From Emticicia sp. BO119 (GTDB lineage Bacteria > Bacteroidota > Bacteroidia > Cytophagales > Spirosomataceae): a stretch of 64,000 nt of DNA. The notes beneath the pieces are model-generated. The model was given only the letters and a program-made list of their open reading frames with translations, was not told the DNA's origin and did not search any database. The first letter of the stretch is position 1. Each line of letters starts with the position of its first letter. The position numbers and the translations under genes were made by a program. Positions 8,620 to 18,109 of the stretch are shown here, one piece after another. The stretch lies in contig NZ_JACETV010000002.1 of the NCBI RefSeq assembly GCF_013912375.1, positions 620,001 to 684,000 of the forward strand, written 5' to 3'.

Positions 8620-11589
8620 ATGAAAAGAATTTTTACTATTAGCCTGTTATTTATTTGTTCTTTACTTCTCAGAGCACAAACGTTACCTAATCCGATTATT
8701 TTCTGTACACAGATTCCTGAGCCTGATGGCTTTGCTACTTCTTTAGAAACCTTCGGAAATCATCATGGAAGCACTTCTTCAGCTCCAAGAGGAGGAGACC
8801 TGTATATCAGATACCCTAACGGAACTTTAAAAAACCTGACTCAGGCAGCAGGATTTGGACAAGCTGGTTTTCAGGGCGCAACATCAATAGCTGTGCGTGA
8901 CCCATCGGTGCATTGGGATGGTACAAAAGCTTTATTCAGCATGGTAATTGGTTCTGCTACAGCCCGTTATCAGGTAAATAGCTATTACTGGCAGATTTAT
9001 GAAATTACAGGTTTAGGCGAAAACGAAACCCCTGTGATCACTAAAGTGCCGAATCAACCGGCTAATTATAATAATGTACAACCTATTTATGGTACAGACG
9101 ACCGTATTCTCTTCATATCAGATCGTCCTCGCAACGGGGCAGCTCACTTGTATCCTCAGCATGATGAATACGAGTCATCAGCCATTGTTACAGGTATCTG
9201 GCGGCTTGACCCGAAGGCTTGTTCAATGACCGACGGTCTGGAAATGCTTACGCATTCACCATCAGGAGATTTCACACCTATAATCGACCGTGCCGGACGT
9301 GTGATTTTTACCCGATGGGATCATTTGCAGCGTGACCAACAGGCAGATGCTGATACGGAAGCTCCTGTTTATAATACGTTTAATTATTCTGATGAAACTG
9401 CCGGGGCAACTAAATATAGTAATTCTACTGATATAGAGATTTTTCCTGAACCTCGTCCGGGGCGTGACGATTTATTGGCATTGCCTCAATGGGCAAATAC
9501 CAATCCTCAGAACTTTAATATATTTAACCCCTGGATGATGAATGAAGATGGCAGTGAATTAGAAATTCTTAATCATCTGGGCAGGCATGAAATGGGGAAT
9601 TATATGACACAGAATTTCACGAACGACCCTAATCTGCACGATTTCTACACACCCATTAGTCCAACGCCTATCAGGGGGATGTTTCACATTCAGGAATCAC
9701 CTGTATATCCGGGTATTTATTATGGCATAGAAGCGCCTGAGTTTGGTACACATGGGTCGGGCATGGTAGTAAAAGTTAATGCTCCTCCTGGCAGGCATCC
9801 TGAGCAAATTACATTTCAGTATGTTACACATCCGGCTACAAGATCCACAGACGACAATACCCCTCCTTCTCCCAATCATTCGGGCATGTATCGTAACCCA
9901 ATCCCTTTATCTGATGGGAAATTAATCGCAGCACACTCACATTCGCCAAAATATGACCAGAATATAGGAACAACAAATGCTCCGGTCAGTCGCTATGATT
10001 ACCGGATTCGTTTGTTGGATTCTACAGCGAGCGGATATTTTGTAGCGAATGCAACAGCTTTAACAGGCACAGGAATTACTAAAAATGTATGGTGGTGGAG
10101 CCCGGATGATTCTGTAAGATTTAATGGAGTCCTTTGGGAAACGTATCCCGTTGAGGTAAGGGCAAGACCTCGCCCGGATAATCCGACTACAAATCCAGAG
10201 CATGTAGCTCCATCAGAGCAGGCACTTTTTACAGCCGCAGGAGTAAACCTCCATGATTTCCGTAAATTCCTTCGTCGGAATAATCTCGCTGTTTTAGCTA
10301 TCAGAGATGTCACAAGTCGTGATGATGCAGATGAGCAACAACCTTTTAATCTGAAAGTAGCTGGTTTTGCTCATCAGACCGTTAAGCAGGCTTACCCAAC
10401 TCCGCTATATGAAGTAAAGCATCTGCAATTTTTGCAATCAGACCAGATCCGGGGTATTGGCGGAATGAATTCTCCAAGGCCGGGGAGGCGAGGTATTGCC
10501 CAGTTTCTTCATGATCCTGTAGCTACACTATATAACCCACCAACTACAGGGGCACAAGGAAGTGCCAATATCCATGCCGACGGCTCAGTAGCGATGGTAG
10601 TACCTGCCAAGCGTGCTATTACCTGGCAGCTGACTGATCAGAACAATAAAGGAATTGTGCGTGAACGCTTATGGCTAAGTGCCAGACCTGGCGAAGTAAG
10701 AACCTGTACCTCCTGCCACGGTGAAAGTACCTTGAATCAGGCAGGACAAACTTCGCCGACCAATGCGCCGCAGGCATTGAGTACTTTGCTCAATCATATC
10801 AAAGTAATAGACACTGATAACGATGGCGTGACAGATATTTATGATGCATTCCCGAGTGATTCGAATAAACAGATCGCTGAGGCTGTGAATGAAAATTTTA
10901 CATCTAACTTAGTGAACTGGATAAACGAGAACCTGAACAATGATGCTGTAGCGTGGACTACCCTTAATACTACTTGTCATACAAATGCGGCCATGATTAA
11001 TAACCTTGCTATTGATAATACAGGTCGGATAGACCGATTGAGACGTATTATTGATATGACAAATATGGACGTAGCCACGCTTACCTTTGATGTTGCCTAT
11101 GCCCGCTACGACGCCACCAGATTTGATAGATTACGTGTATGGATTATAGCCTGTGATGGCACCCAGCAACTTGTATATGATAAAGCAGGCAGTGCTCTGG
11201 CGACAGTTCCGGATCAGACTTCTTTATTTACACCTATAGATTGTAATCAATGGCGAAAGGAGACGGTAAGCCTATCGGCCTTTGCGGGGCGTGCAGTGCA
11301 GATAGTTTTTGAAGACGTAGGCGGAAATGGGAATCGTCTATTTTTAGATAATATACTGGTTGAGGAGACTGGTGCTCCCTGTCCTAATAACCGGACCTTA
11401 TCTGGTAATATACAGGCAGGTAAATATGATGCAGCTACGGTTATCCAAACGCCGAATAATACAGTCTCCAGAGTTTTGACCTCTTCGGTTGTAACCATGA
11501 ATGCGGGTAATTCTATTACATTACAAGCGGGTTTCGAAGCTCAGAATGGAAGTGTTTTCAGGGCTTATATCGGTGGGTGCGGGCAGTAA
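8620..11589 (+). CDS. secreted HzsA-like (hydrazine synthase alpha-related) monoheme protein with C-terminal GCx coat-hanger module
   Basis: 989 aa. Signal peptide 'MKRIFTISLLFICSLLLRAQ'. Residues about 25-500 look like the beta-propeller part of HzsA-related proteins ('DDRILFISDRPRNGAAHLYP'). Residues about 560-700 match the HZS-alpha-like domain ('NIHADGSVAMVVPAKRAITW' and 'RLWLSARPGEVRTCTSCHG'), ending in one c-type heme motif, C696-T-S-C-H700. Then come a thrombospondin-type-3-like calcium loop near 731 ('DTDNDGVTDIYDAFPSD'), a beta-sandwich of about 150 residues, and a terminal module ending 'GCGQ' like the GCx domains of Bacteroidota surface proteins. True hydrazine synthase belongs to anammox bacteria and its alpha subunit has more heme; relatives are common in Planctomycetota and Bacteroidota with unknown function. 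I infer an exported or surface redox-related protein, not hydrazine synthesis. Confidence 0.8.
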   Translation: MKRIFTISLLFICSLLLRAQTLPNPIIFCTQIPEPDGFATSLETFGNHHGSTSSAPRGGDLYIRYPNGTLKNLTQAAGFGQAGFQGATSIAVRDPSVHWDGTKALFSMVIGSATARYQVNSYYWQIYEITGLGENETPVITKVPNQPANYNNVQPIYGTDDRILFISDRPRNGAAHLYPQHDEYESSAIVTGIWRLDPKACSMTDGLEMLTHSPSGDFTPIIDRAGRVIFTRWDHLQRDQQADADTEAPVYNTFNYSDETAGATKYSNSTDIEIFPEPRPGRDDLLALPQWANTNPQNFNIFNPWMMNEDGSELEILNHLGRHEMGNYMTQNFTNDPNLHDFYTPISPTPIRGMFHIQESPVYPGIYYGIEAPEFGTHGSGMVVKVNAPPGRHPEQITFQYVTHPATRSTDDNTPPSPNHSGMYRNPIPLSDGKLIAAHSHSPKYDQNIGTTNAPVSRYDYRIRLLDSTASGYFVANATALTGTGITKNVWWWSPDDSVRFNGVLWETYPVEVRARPRPDNPTTNPEHVAPSEQALFTAAGVNLHDFRKFLRRNNLAVLAIRDVTSRDDADEQQPFNLKVAGFAHQTVKQAYPTPLYEVKHLQFLQSDQIRGIGGMNSPRPGRRGIAQFLHDPVATLYNPPTTGAQGSANIHADGSVAMVVPAKRAITWQLTDQNNKGIVRERLWLSARPGEVRTCTSCHGESTLNQAGQTSPTNAPQALSTLLNHIKVIDTDNDGVTDIYDAFPSDSNKQIAEAVNENFTSNLVNWINENLNNDAVAWTTLNTTCHTNAAMINNLAIDNTGRIDRLRRIIDMTNMDVATLTFDVAYARYDATRFDRLRVWIIACDGTQQLVYDKAGSALATVPDQTSLFTPIDCNQWRKETVSLSAFAGRAVQIVFEDVGGNGNRLFLDNILVEETGAPCPNNRTLSGNIQAGKYDAATVIQTPNNTVSRVLTSSVVTMNAGNSITLQAGFEAQNGSVFRAYIGGCGQ

Positions 11590-11617
11590 AGATTCAGAAT
11601 ATGAAGAACCAGAAAAA

Positions 11618-14062
11618 CTAATTGAACCATTTGTTTTTTAAGGCTTCCAACTCTTTTTCTACTTCATCATATTCTTTTTGTTTATCATTGTAGGCATCAA
11701 TACAAAGGTCCAGATTTCTATTAATTTTTGGTTTTACAAGAGAGAATATCAAGTCTTCTTTTCTGAGAATTTTCATGCCTTCAGCTATGCTTTTTAGTTT
11801 TTCTGACAAAGGCAGAATGGCTCCCGCCAGTTTGTTAAAATCATTTTTCAGCAAAGATTGCTTATCTACCCAAATATTATGTCTTTTGTCTTCATCTGTG
11901 GCCTCATTCTCTGTTTTACAGAGATTAATGATTGATTGCTGGTAATTTCTGTGCTTGTCTATATATTCCTGCAAAGAATACATGAAGATTGAAGAGAAAA
12001 TATCATTCTGGAAATAAACAGCATTCTGAAGAAGATTGAAAACCTCATCTATTCTCTGGTCGAACATGAGAGATTTGAAAGTGCTGTACAGTTTATCGGT
12101 TTTGCCTTCATTCAAATATATGGTAATCTTGTTATCTGGCGTTCGTATCTTTGAGAAAGTAACTACTGTGGGGTCAATTTGTATTACCTCATTTGATAAT
12201 CCACCTATTAGTTTCAAATTGCTCAGGGAAGTACATCTGCTTAAAGCCACATATACTTGTCCTACAGAGAAAGATTCAGCTATATCTAATATTGCCTTAT
12301 CGAAAGTCAGTCCCTGACTTTTATGCACAGTAATTGCCCAGGCTAATTTCAGCGGAAACTGTATGTAAGTCCCGATTACTTCCTGGTCAATAATATATTT
12401 TTCTTTGTTGTAGGTATATTTAATATTTTCCCACATAACCATATCTACTGGCATTGGTGTTTTTTCTCCCTCAAAAAGTACTTCAATATAAAGATCCTGA
12501 ATTGTTACAATTTTGCCAATTTTACCATTGTAGTTTCGACCTGTATTTTTCAGCAACATAACCTGAGCACCAACTTTTAATTTTAATTGTTGAGGAGCAA
12601 TTTTCAAATCTTCCGGGAACACTCCTTCTGGTAATCCCGTAAAGATTACTTCCGGACTATCAATTTCTGATAGCTTTTTATGATTAATTGCATTGACTTT
12701 GGCATTTGTAGTTGTCAGAACAATATAGTTCTCAAATAACAGATTATTAAGATTACCAGCATCGATTCTGTTCTGATTAAGTCTGTTCAAATCATCAATG
12801 GTATGATTCCCTATTCTTATTCTATTAAGAATATCAATAAATTCTACATCGGTTTGTCTATAAACCTTTTCCAACTCCATACAAACCAGATTGTTGTTTT
12901 CAATTAGTTTGTGAATAATTTTGGCATCGAAAAAATAGCTTGAATCATAGAATTCAGAAACAACACTCCACTCAGCACCAGTAATAGGAGGCAATTGAAA
13001 TAAGTCACCTATAAAAATCATTTGGACTCCTCCGAATGGCTGTGTTTCCCTCTTACGATACACCCGAAGAATTTTGTCAATTGCATCTATCGTATCAGCT
13101 TTGACCATTGATACTTCATCTATAATAATTACCTCTAATTTATTTAATATTTCTCTTTTATTGGTAGTGTATTTCAGAGTACTGTATATTTTTTCTTTAC
13201 TTAGAAATGGGTCATCCGGTAAAAAAGGCCTGTAATCTAACTGAAAAAAACTATTGATGGTTTGCCCACCTGCATTAATAGCTGCAGCACCTGTAAATGC
13301 AAGAGTAATACTTGTTTTTGAAGTTTTTCGCCTTAGATATTTCAGAAAAGTTGTTTTCCCAGTTCCTGCTTTTCCGGTCAGAAAAATGTTTTTCCGGCTT
13401 TCATTAATAACAGAGAAGGCATTGTAAAATTTGTCATTATGTCGGTCGAGATTAAATTCAGGCTTACTTTCAAATGTATCTGCCTGCTTATTAAAATGAT
13501 AAGTGCCGTTCTTTTTTTCAAGCCATCCCTTTTTAATCATTTCGAAGAAACAATCAGCCGTAGCTCGTGTATCATACAAGGAATTATGATGGTTATCAAA
13601 TCTTTTACCAAATACGTCAAAATGCAAATTCTGTAAGCCAACACCCCGCGAAAGCCGACTACACTCTGTCATAGTACAAAAAGAAGGTTTAACAGAAAGA
13701 AAGTCAGGAATTTTATTTCTTTTCAATTCCGTCCGGATAACAGTGGAGTCGAAGACATAATTGTGACAAACAATTAAATCAGCTTCAGAGCATATTTCTT
13801 TAAATCTGTTGAGCACATGACCAATTGATTTGCCTTTTTTCTCTAATAATTCAGGAGTAATGCCATGTATATTTGAATTATTGATTTTAATACCGCCACG
13901 TTCAACATAGTAGTTAATATGCCTTAGCTCATTACCATTTTCAGTATATAAGATAGCAGAGATTTGAAGAAGCCACGGATAGAGTTCAAGTCTTTCTGTC
14001 TGACGGTCTGAAGTAGGAAGTAACCCTGTTGTTTCGGTATCATAGAATAGAATTTTTTCCAT
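11618..14062 (-). CDS. DEDDh 3'-5' exonuclease fused to Pif1/RecD-like helicase
   Basis: 814 aa. N-terminal DnaQ-like exonuclease, residues 1-185: ExoI 'FYDTETTGL' (D8, E10), ExoII 'HNYVFDSTV' (D105), ExoIII 'HHNSLYDTRATAD' (H159, D164), so all catalytic acids and the histidine are present. A superfamily 1B helicase follows: Walker A 'GKAGTGKTTF' at about 230-239, Walker B 'VIIIDEVSMV', a 'GDLFQLPP' motif III, and the C-terminal 'AITVHKSQGLTFDKAILD' and 'YVALSRCTSLSNLKL' typical of Pif1. The last 150 residues are helical and charged with no recognised domain. Predicted role is DNA unwinding coupled to 3' end trimming in replication or repair; a defence role is possible but unsupported by neighbours. 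Convergent with the preceding gene, stops 28 bp apart. Confidence 0.9.
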   Translation of the reverse strand: MEKILFYDTETTGLLPTSDRQTERLELYPWLLQISAILYTENGNELRHINYYVERGGIKINNSNIHGITPELLEKKGKSIGHVLNRFKEICSEADLIVCHNYVFDSTVIRTELKRNKIPDFLSVKPSFCTMTECSRLSRGVGLQNLHFDVFGKRFDNHHNSLYDTRATADCFFEMIKKGWLEKKNGTYHFNKQADTFESKPEFNLDRHNDKFYNAFSVINESRKNIFLTGKAGTGKTTFLKYLRRKTSKTSITLAFTGAAAINAGGQTINSFFQLDYRPFLPDDPFLSKEKIYSTLKYTTNKREILNKLEVIIIDEVSMVKADTIDAIDKILRVYRKRETQPFGGVQMIFIGDLFQLPPITGAEWSVVSEFYDSSYFFDAKIIHKLIENNNLVCMELEKVYRQTDVEFIDILNRIRIGNHTIDDLNRLNQNRIDAGNLNNLLFENYIVLTTTNAKVNAINHKKLSEIDSPEVIFTGLPEGVFPEDLKIAPQQLKLKVGAQVMLLKNTGRNYNGKIGKIVTIQDLYIEVLFEGEKTPMPVDMVMWENIKYTYNKEKYIIDQEVIGTYIQFPLKLAWAITVHKSQGLTFDKAILDIAESFSVGQVYVALSRCTSLSNLKLIGGLSNEVIQIDPTVVTFSKIRTPDNKITIYLNEGKTDKLYSTFKSLMFDQRIDEVFNLLQNAVYFQNDIFSSIFMYSLQEYIDKHRNYQQSIINLCKTENEATDEDKRHNIWVDKQSLLKNDFNKLAGAILPLSEKLKSIAEGMKILRKEDLIFSLVKPKINRNLDLCIDAYNDKQKEYDEVEKELEALKNKWFN

Positions 14063-14446
14063 GAATTTTCTCTTTAATATGCTTCTGTCAGGATAGCATA
14101 TAATTTTATGGTGTGTGAAACATATGTATGAGAATACCGATAGAAAAGGAGATTAAATCAAAGGATTTTTTTTGATTTTAACAAATAAATTTATGAATAA
14201 GCCAATAGTATTATTGTCCGTTTTATGGCATAGATATTATTTTTTTCATTCTCAGTTATTGTTTTGTTTATTTAATTATTCGGTAAATCAATACCTGATT
14301 AATTCTATTTAAAAATATCTGATTGAGTCTTGAGTATTACTTAATTTTAATGGCTTTGTACAGATTTTATCTGAAATTTTTGTCTGAATTATCGACAATA
14401 TGACCCTAATGGTATAATATTTCTCAACCAGTCTGTTTTTCATATA

Positions 14447-14454
14447 TACTTTTG
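14447..14454 (+). promoter_or_regulatory. candidate -7 box for the susC leader transcript
   Basis: TACTTTTG matches TAnnTTTG; the -33 position has only a weak TTCTC. A start near 14461 would place the 13-codon ORF about 50 nt into the transcript. Confidence 0.3.
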
Positions 14455-14510
14455 AAACCAGTAATTAAACTTCAGGGCAAGAAACAGATTTAATTAAGTT
14501 TAGTGTAGTC

Positions 14511-14552
14511 ATGAAACAAGAATTTTCAACTGAAAAAGCTTGTGACTTTTAA
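14511..14552 (+). CDS. possible 13-codon leader peptide ORF
   Basis: ATG to TAA encodes MKQEFSTEKACDF. It covers the left arm of the first hairpin (14538-14543), and its stop codon touches the left arm of the second (14551-14559), the geometry expected for translation-coupled attenuation. There is no clear ribosome binding site and no run of one amino acid, so a chance ORF is quite possible. Confidence 0.2.
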   Translation: MKQEFSTEKACDF

Positions 14553-14637
14553 CAAGCCTCTTTCATAGGACTTTTATTCTTTGAATAAAATTAGGTTAAT
14601 AAAAAGGCTTGTTGCTATGCGGCAAGCATTTTTCCTT
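14538..14637 (+). promoter_or_regulatory. attenuator-like leader RNA with three competing hairpins upstream of susC
   Basis: Stem 1: GCTTGT (14538-14543) with ACAAGC (14552-14557). Stem 2: AACAAGCCT (14551-14559) with AGGCTTGTT (14605-14613), enclosing a perfect 8-bp hairpin TTTTATTC/GAATAAAA (14572-14590). Stem 3: GCTTGTTGC (14607-14615) with GCGGCAAGC (14619-14627; two G-U pairs), followed by ATTTTTCCTT, a terminator form. Stem 2 shares bases with both stem 1 and stem 3, so it could act as antiterminator. The susC ATG is 325 nt beyond the end of the T-tract, so a free-standing small RNA ending here is the main alternative. Confidence 0.4.
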
Positions 14638-14962
14638 AGTTCAGTTTTAAAGTATAAGATGAAACAAGTTCTTAGTAGATACTACCGTTTAATCATTGTT
14701 TTTTAAGAATTTTTAATAAAAAACGTACTATTAAAAATTTTTTTAATAAATGATATTGCATTTTGCTCATGATTTGTGTTGCTTTACGAATATTTTATTA
14801 CAGCCTGATTTTATAACCCACAACTTAGAAGCCTTAAACCAATGCCTGTGCATATCCATTCCAACTTCAAAATCTACAATTGCATAGATACTTCTACCCC
14901 TGATCTATGTCTTTGTCTCCCTAAATCAAATTCGTATTTATTAACAACAAAACAATTCTACT

Positions 14963-17900
14963 ATGGTAAAAAAGTACCTATTGAGCATGCTTATGCTTTT
15001 TATGAGCCTGCATGTAATCTACGCACAAGAACGACAAGTCAAAGGCAAGGTGACAGATGCCAGTGACGGCTCAGGAATGCCCGGAGTAACTATCGGAGTA
15101 AAAGGAACAACCAAAGGTGTAATCACAGACGGCGAGGGTATGTACACAATTGGTGTAACAAATGGTGCAGTACTTGTATTTTCTTACATTGGCTATGAAA
15201 CAATAGAAGTTGCAGTTGGAAATCAGTCAGAAGTCAACGTGGGGTTAACTGCTTCGGCAATGACATTGAATGAAACCGTTGTAATTGGTTATGGAACATT
15301 GAAAAAATCTGACTTGACAGGAGCAGTTGGTTCAGTAAGGGAAGCACAATTGAAAGAACGTCCTTCTACTTCTTTGAACCAGGCTTTATCAGGCAGAATG
15401 GCGGGTGTTCAGGTAAATACCAACTCGGGTCGTCCGGGTGGTAGAACCAATATCCGTATCCGTGGGTTTAGCTCAATTAATTCCTCAAATAACCCATTAT
15501 ATGTGGTTGACGGTGTAATGTTGCCACAAGGAAACCAGGCACAGTTCAGTTCGGCTATCGATTATATCAGTCCTGATGATATTGTATCAGTTGAAGTTTT
15601 GAAAGACGCTTCATCTACGGCTATCTACGGTGCCAGAGGAGCAAACGGGGTTATTCTGATTTCAACAAAAAAAGGAAAAGCCGGGCAGAGTCAGGTAACT
15701 TATAGTACAGATTTAAGTGTAAATACTATCGGGCCAAACAGACCTGAAGTATTAAATGCCAAGGAATATTTAGCCACTGAAGATCTTGCATGGGCCAATA
15801 TGGAAAAATTTGATCCGGTTGGCTGGGCTGCAGGTAAATGGGCTTATCTGAACCCTAAATTGCGCCGTACTGATCCAAGAATTTTTGATGCTAACGGAAA
15901 TCCACTCTATGATACTGACTGGTTGAAAGAAAGTACCCAGAACAAACTTTCACAAAATCATCAGTTAGGATTTAACGGTGGTAACGAGCGCACACAATAT
16001 GCACTTTCGTTAGGTTACCGTGATGACCAGGGGTTAATAAAGACTTCATATTTAAGACGTTACTCAGCACGTTTCAGTATTGATGATCAGGTTAAATCGT
16101 GGTTAAAAATCGGGGGTACTTTAGCTTATAACAATCAAAGCGAAAGATTGGCAGATATTAATGATGCCGTGGCAAGACAGATTGTTGAGGACTTCCCATT
16201 TTTACCTGTGAAATACGAAGATGGTACTTATGCCAACAATAGAGATTATCCGTTTGCTGAAGGTACTATGAGTTCTGTACACCGTCTGATGGGTCGTAAG
16301 TATATCCTTAATACACAAACTACCACCGGAAGCCTGTACTCAAACATCACTTTTGCTAAAGGTTTAGAAATGCGTACTGTATTGGGTATTAATGTAATGA
16401 CTCAGGAGCAAAATGAGTCAAGTACCAGAACACTGGAGATTGGTGCACAAGGAACAGCCTCTGCACGTAACAGAAAAGAAGCCTTCTGGTCTTTAGAAAA
16501 TTACCTGACCTATAATAAGCAGATTAATGAAAATCACTCATTAACTGCCTTGGCTGGTATTTCATGGCAAGAAACAAATTTCTTCAGAATCATGGCGGGT
16601 ATCCGTGGCTTTTCGACTGATTATTTCGGGTTCAATAACTTAGGGGCAGGTAGTACACTGCCAACAGTTGAGTCTGATGCTAATAGAAGTGCCTTTAACT
16701 CGTATTTCGGTCGTATCAACTATACTTTAATGAATAAGTATTTGTTTACTGTTACAGGCCGTGCGGATGGGTCTTCCAAGTTCGGGGAAAACCATAAATT
16801 CTCTTTCTTCCCATCGGCGGCAGTAGCATGGAAAGTTTCTGACGAGGATTTCTTAAAAACTAATTCTGTTATCTCTAATCTGAAAGTGCGTGCGAGTTTT
16901 GGTTTGACAGGTAACTCTGAAATTCCTCCATATTCATCATTATCACTTTTGAGCTCTAATTATGCCACTGTAATTAACGATGTGAAAGTATCAGGTACAG
17001 GTATTACCCGTTTGGCTAACCCTGATTTGAAATGGGAAAAAACTGCCCAGAGCGATGTGGGTATTGAGTTAGGTTTATTCAAAGGTAGAATCTCGATTGA
17101 AGCGGATTATTATTACAGAAAAACTACTGATATGTTGTTAGATGCTCCTGTACCTCGTACAAGCGGCTATGCTACAATCAGAAGAAACGTAGGTTCAATG
17201 CAAAATAAAGGTATTGAGTTTGCAATCAATACTGTAAATATTGAAAGAGGTGGTTTCCAATGGACAAGTAATTTCAATATCTCAATGAACCGTAACAAAG
17301 TGCTTTCGCTGGCAACACCATCTGATATATTCGGGGTAGGTGGTCCAAACTTTACTAACCAGACAAACATCATTCGTATAGGTGAGCCTGTAGGGTCATT
17401 CTGGGGCTTAACACGTCTCGGTGTATGGAGTGAAGCAGAAAGAGAGCAAGCGGCTAAGTTTACCAGCTACAGAAATGGTTTGACTATTCTTCCAGGAGAT
17501 ATTAAATACCTTGATGTAAACGGAGACAATGCAATTACCGACGCTGACCGTTCGATTATCGGAAATGGTAGCCCGTTAGCCTGGGGTGCATTTACCAATA
17601 CTTTGCGTTATAATAATTTCGATCTGACATTAGAATTGCAATATTCTTATGGAAATGATGTAATGATGATGAACCTGCATGCCAGCGAAGACCGTCAGGC
17701 ACTGGCCAATAGCTATACTTCTGTATTGAATGCCTGGACACCAACTAACCAGAATACAATGATTGCCCAGATACGTGATACAAGAGCTGGGTATGTAACA
17801 AACGTTGATAGCCACTGGATTAAAGATGGGTCTTTCTTACGTGGTAAAAACCTTTTATTAGGATATAATTTTCCAAGTAGTGTAACGAATAAGCTGAAAT

Positions 17901-18088
17901 TGAGTCGCTTAAGAGTGTATGCTTCGGCACAGAACTTCTTCTTGTTATTAACTGATAAGATTATCGGAGACCCAGAAGTAACACCAACTAACCAAGGTGA
18001 CGGTAGCAGCGCATTCTCTCAGGGAATGATGTGGCATAATTATCCGAAACCAACCGTTTACATGGCAGGTTTACAGCTTACATTTTAA
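14963..18088 (+). CDS. SusC/RagA family TonB-linked outer membrane transporter
   Basis: 1041 aa. Signal peptide ending 'LHVIYAQ', then a carboxypeptidase-regulatory-like domain (residues about 22-105: 'QVKGKVTDASDGSGMPGVTI', 'FSYIGYETIEV'), a TonB box-like 'ETVVIGYGT', the plug domain ('QALSGRMAGVQVN', 'IRIRGFSSINSSNNPLYVVD', 'VEVLKDASSTAIYGARGANG'), and a long beta-barrel ending in an aromatic residue ('MAGLQLTF'), the signal for outer membrane insertion. It imports large nutrients such as oligosaccharides or peptides with its SusD partner, powered by TonB-ExbBD. No glycoside hydrolase lies beside it, so the substrate is not predictable. The SusD gene follows after 21 nt. Confidence 0.95.
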   Translation: MVKKYLLSMLMLFMSLHVIYAQERQVKGKVTDASDGSGMPGVTIGVKGTTKGVITDGEGMYTIGVTNGAVLVFSYIGYETIEVAVGNQSEVNVGLTASAMTLNETVVIGYGTLKKSDLTGAVGSVREAQLKERPSTSLNQALSGRMAGVQVNTNSGRPGGRTNIRIRGFSSINSSNNPLYVVDGVMLPQGNQAQFSSAIDYISPDDIVSVEVLKDASSTAIYGARGANGVILISTKKGKAGQSQVTYSTDLSVNTIGPNRPEVLNAKEYLATEDLAWANMEKFDPVGWAAGKWAYLNPKLRRTDPRIFDANGNPLYDTDWLKESTQNKLSQNHQLGFNGGNERTQYALSLGYRDDQGLIKTSYLRRYSARFSIDDQVKSWLKIGGTLAYNNQSERLADINDAVARQIVEDFPFLPVKYEDGTYANNRDYPFAEGTMSSVHRLMGRKYILNTQTTTGSLYSNITFAKGLEMRTVLGINVMTQEQNESSTRTLEIGAQGTASARNRKEAFWSLENYLTYNKQINENHSLTALAGISWQETNFFRIMAGIRGFSTDYFGFNNLGAGSTLPTVESDANRSAFNSYFGRINYTLMNKYLFTVTGRADGSSKFGENHKFSFFPSAAVAWKVSDEDFLKTNSVISNLKVRASFGLTGNSEIPPYSSLSLLSSNYATVINDVKVSGTGITRLANPDLKWEKTAQSDVGIELGLFKGRISIEADYYYRKTTDMLLDAPVPRTSGYATIRRNVGSMQNKGIEFAINTVNIERGGFQWTSNFNISMNRNKVLSLATPSDIFGVGGPNFTNQTNIIRIGEPVGSFWGLTRLGVWSEAEREQAAKFTSYRNGLTILPGDIKYLDVNGDNAITDADRSIIGNGSPLAWGAFTNTLRYNNFDLTLELQYSYGNDVMMMNLHASEDRQALANSYTSVLNAWTPTNQNTMIAQIRDTRAGYVTNVDSHWIKDGSFLRGKNLLLGYNFPSSVTNKLKLSRLRVYASAQNFFLLLTDKIIGDPEVTPTNQGDGSSAFSQGMMWHNYPKPTVYMAGLQLTF

Positions 18089-18109
18089 TTAATTTAAAGA
18101 ATTTTGAAT

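Larger units (their letters stand above)
14063..14962. other. 900-bp AT-rich intergenic region upstream of susC
   Basis: Contains no convincing protein gene beyond a possible 13-codon leader ORF. It holds a candidate -7 box (14447-14454), a set of mutually exclusive RNA hairpins ending in a terminator-like stem (14538-14637), a repeated ATGAAACAAG (14511-14520 and 14659-14668), and long A/T runs nearer the susC start. A TTTG (14773-14776) followed by a weak TATTTTAT (14791-14798) might be a second promoter for susC. Confidence 0.6.

Noticed and set aside
14063-14962. CRISPR or tandem repeats in the AT-rich region
   Set aside because: Only a two-copy ATGAAACAAG word and A/T runs; no regular spacing or repeat array.
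14842-15066. 74-codon plus-strand ORF overlapping the susC start
   Set aside because: Out of frame with susC, covers its signal peptide region and has no coding character; susC itself is certain.
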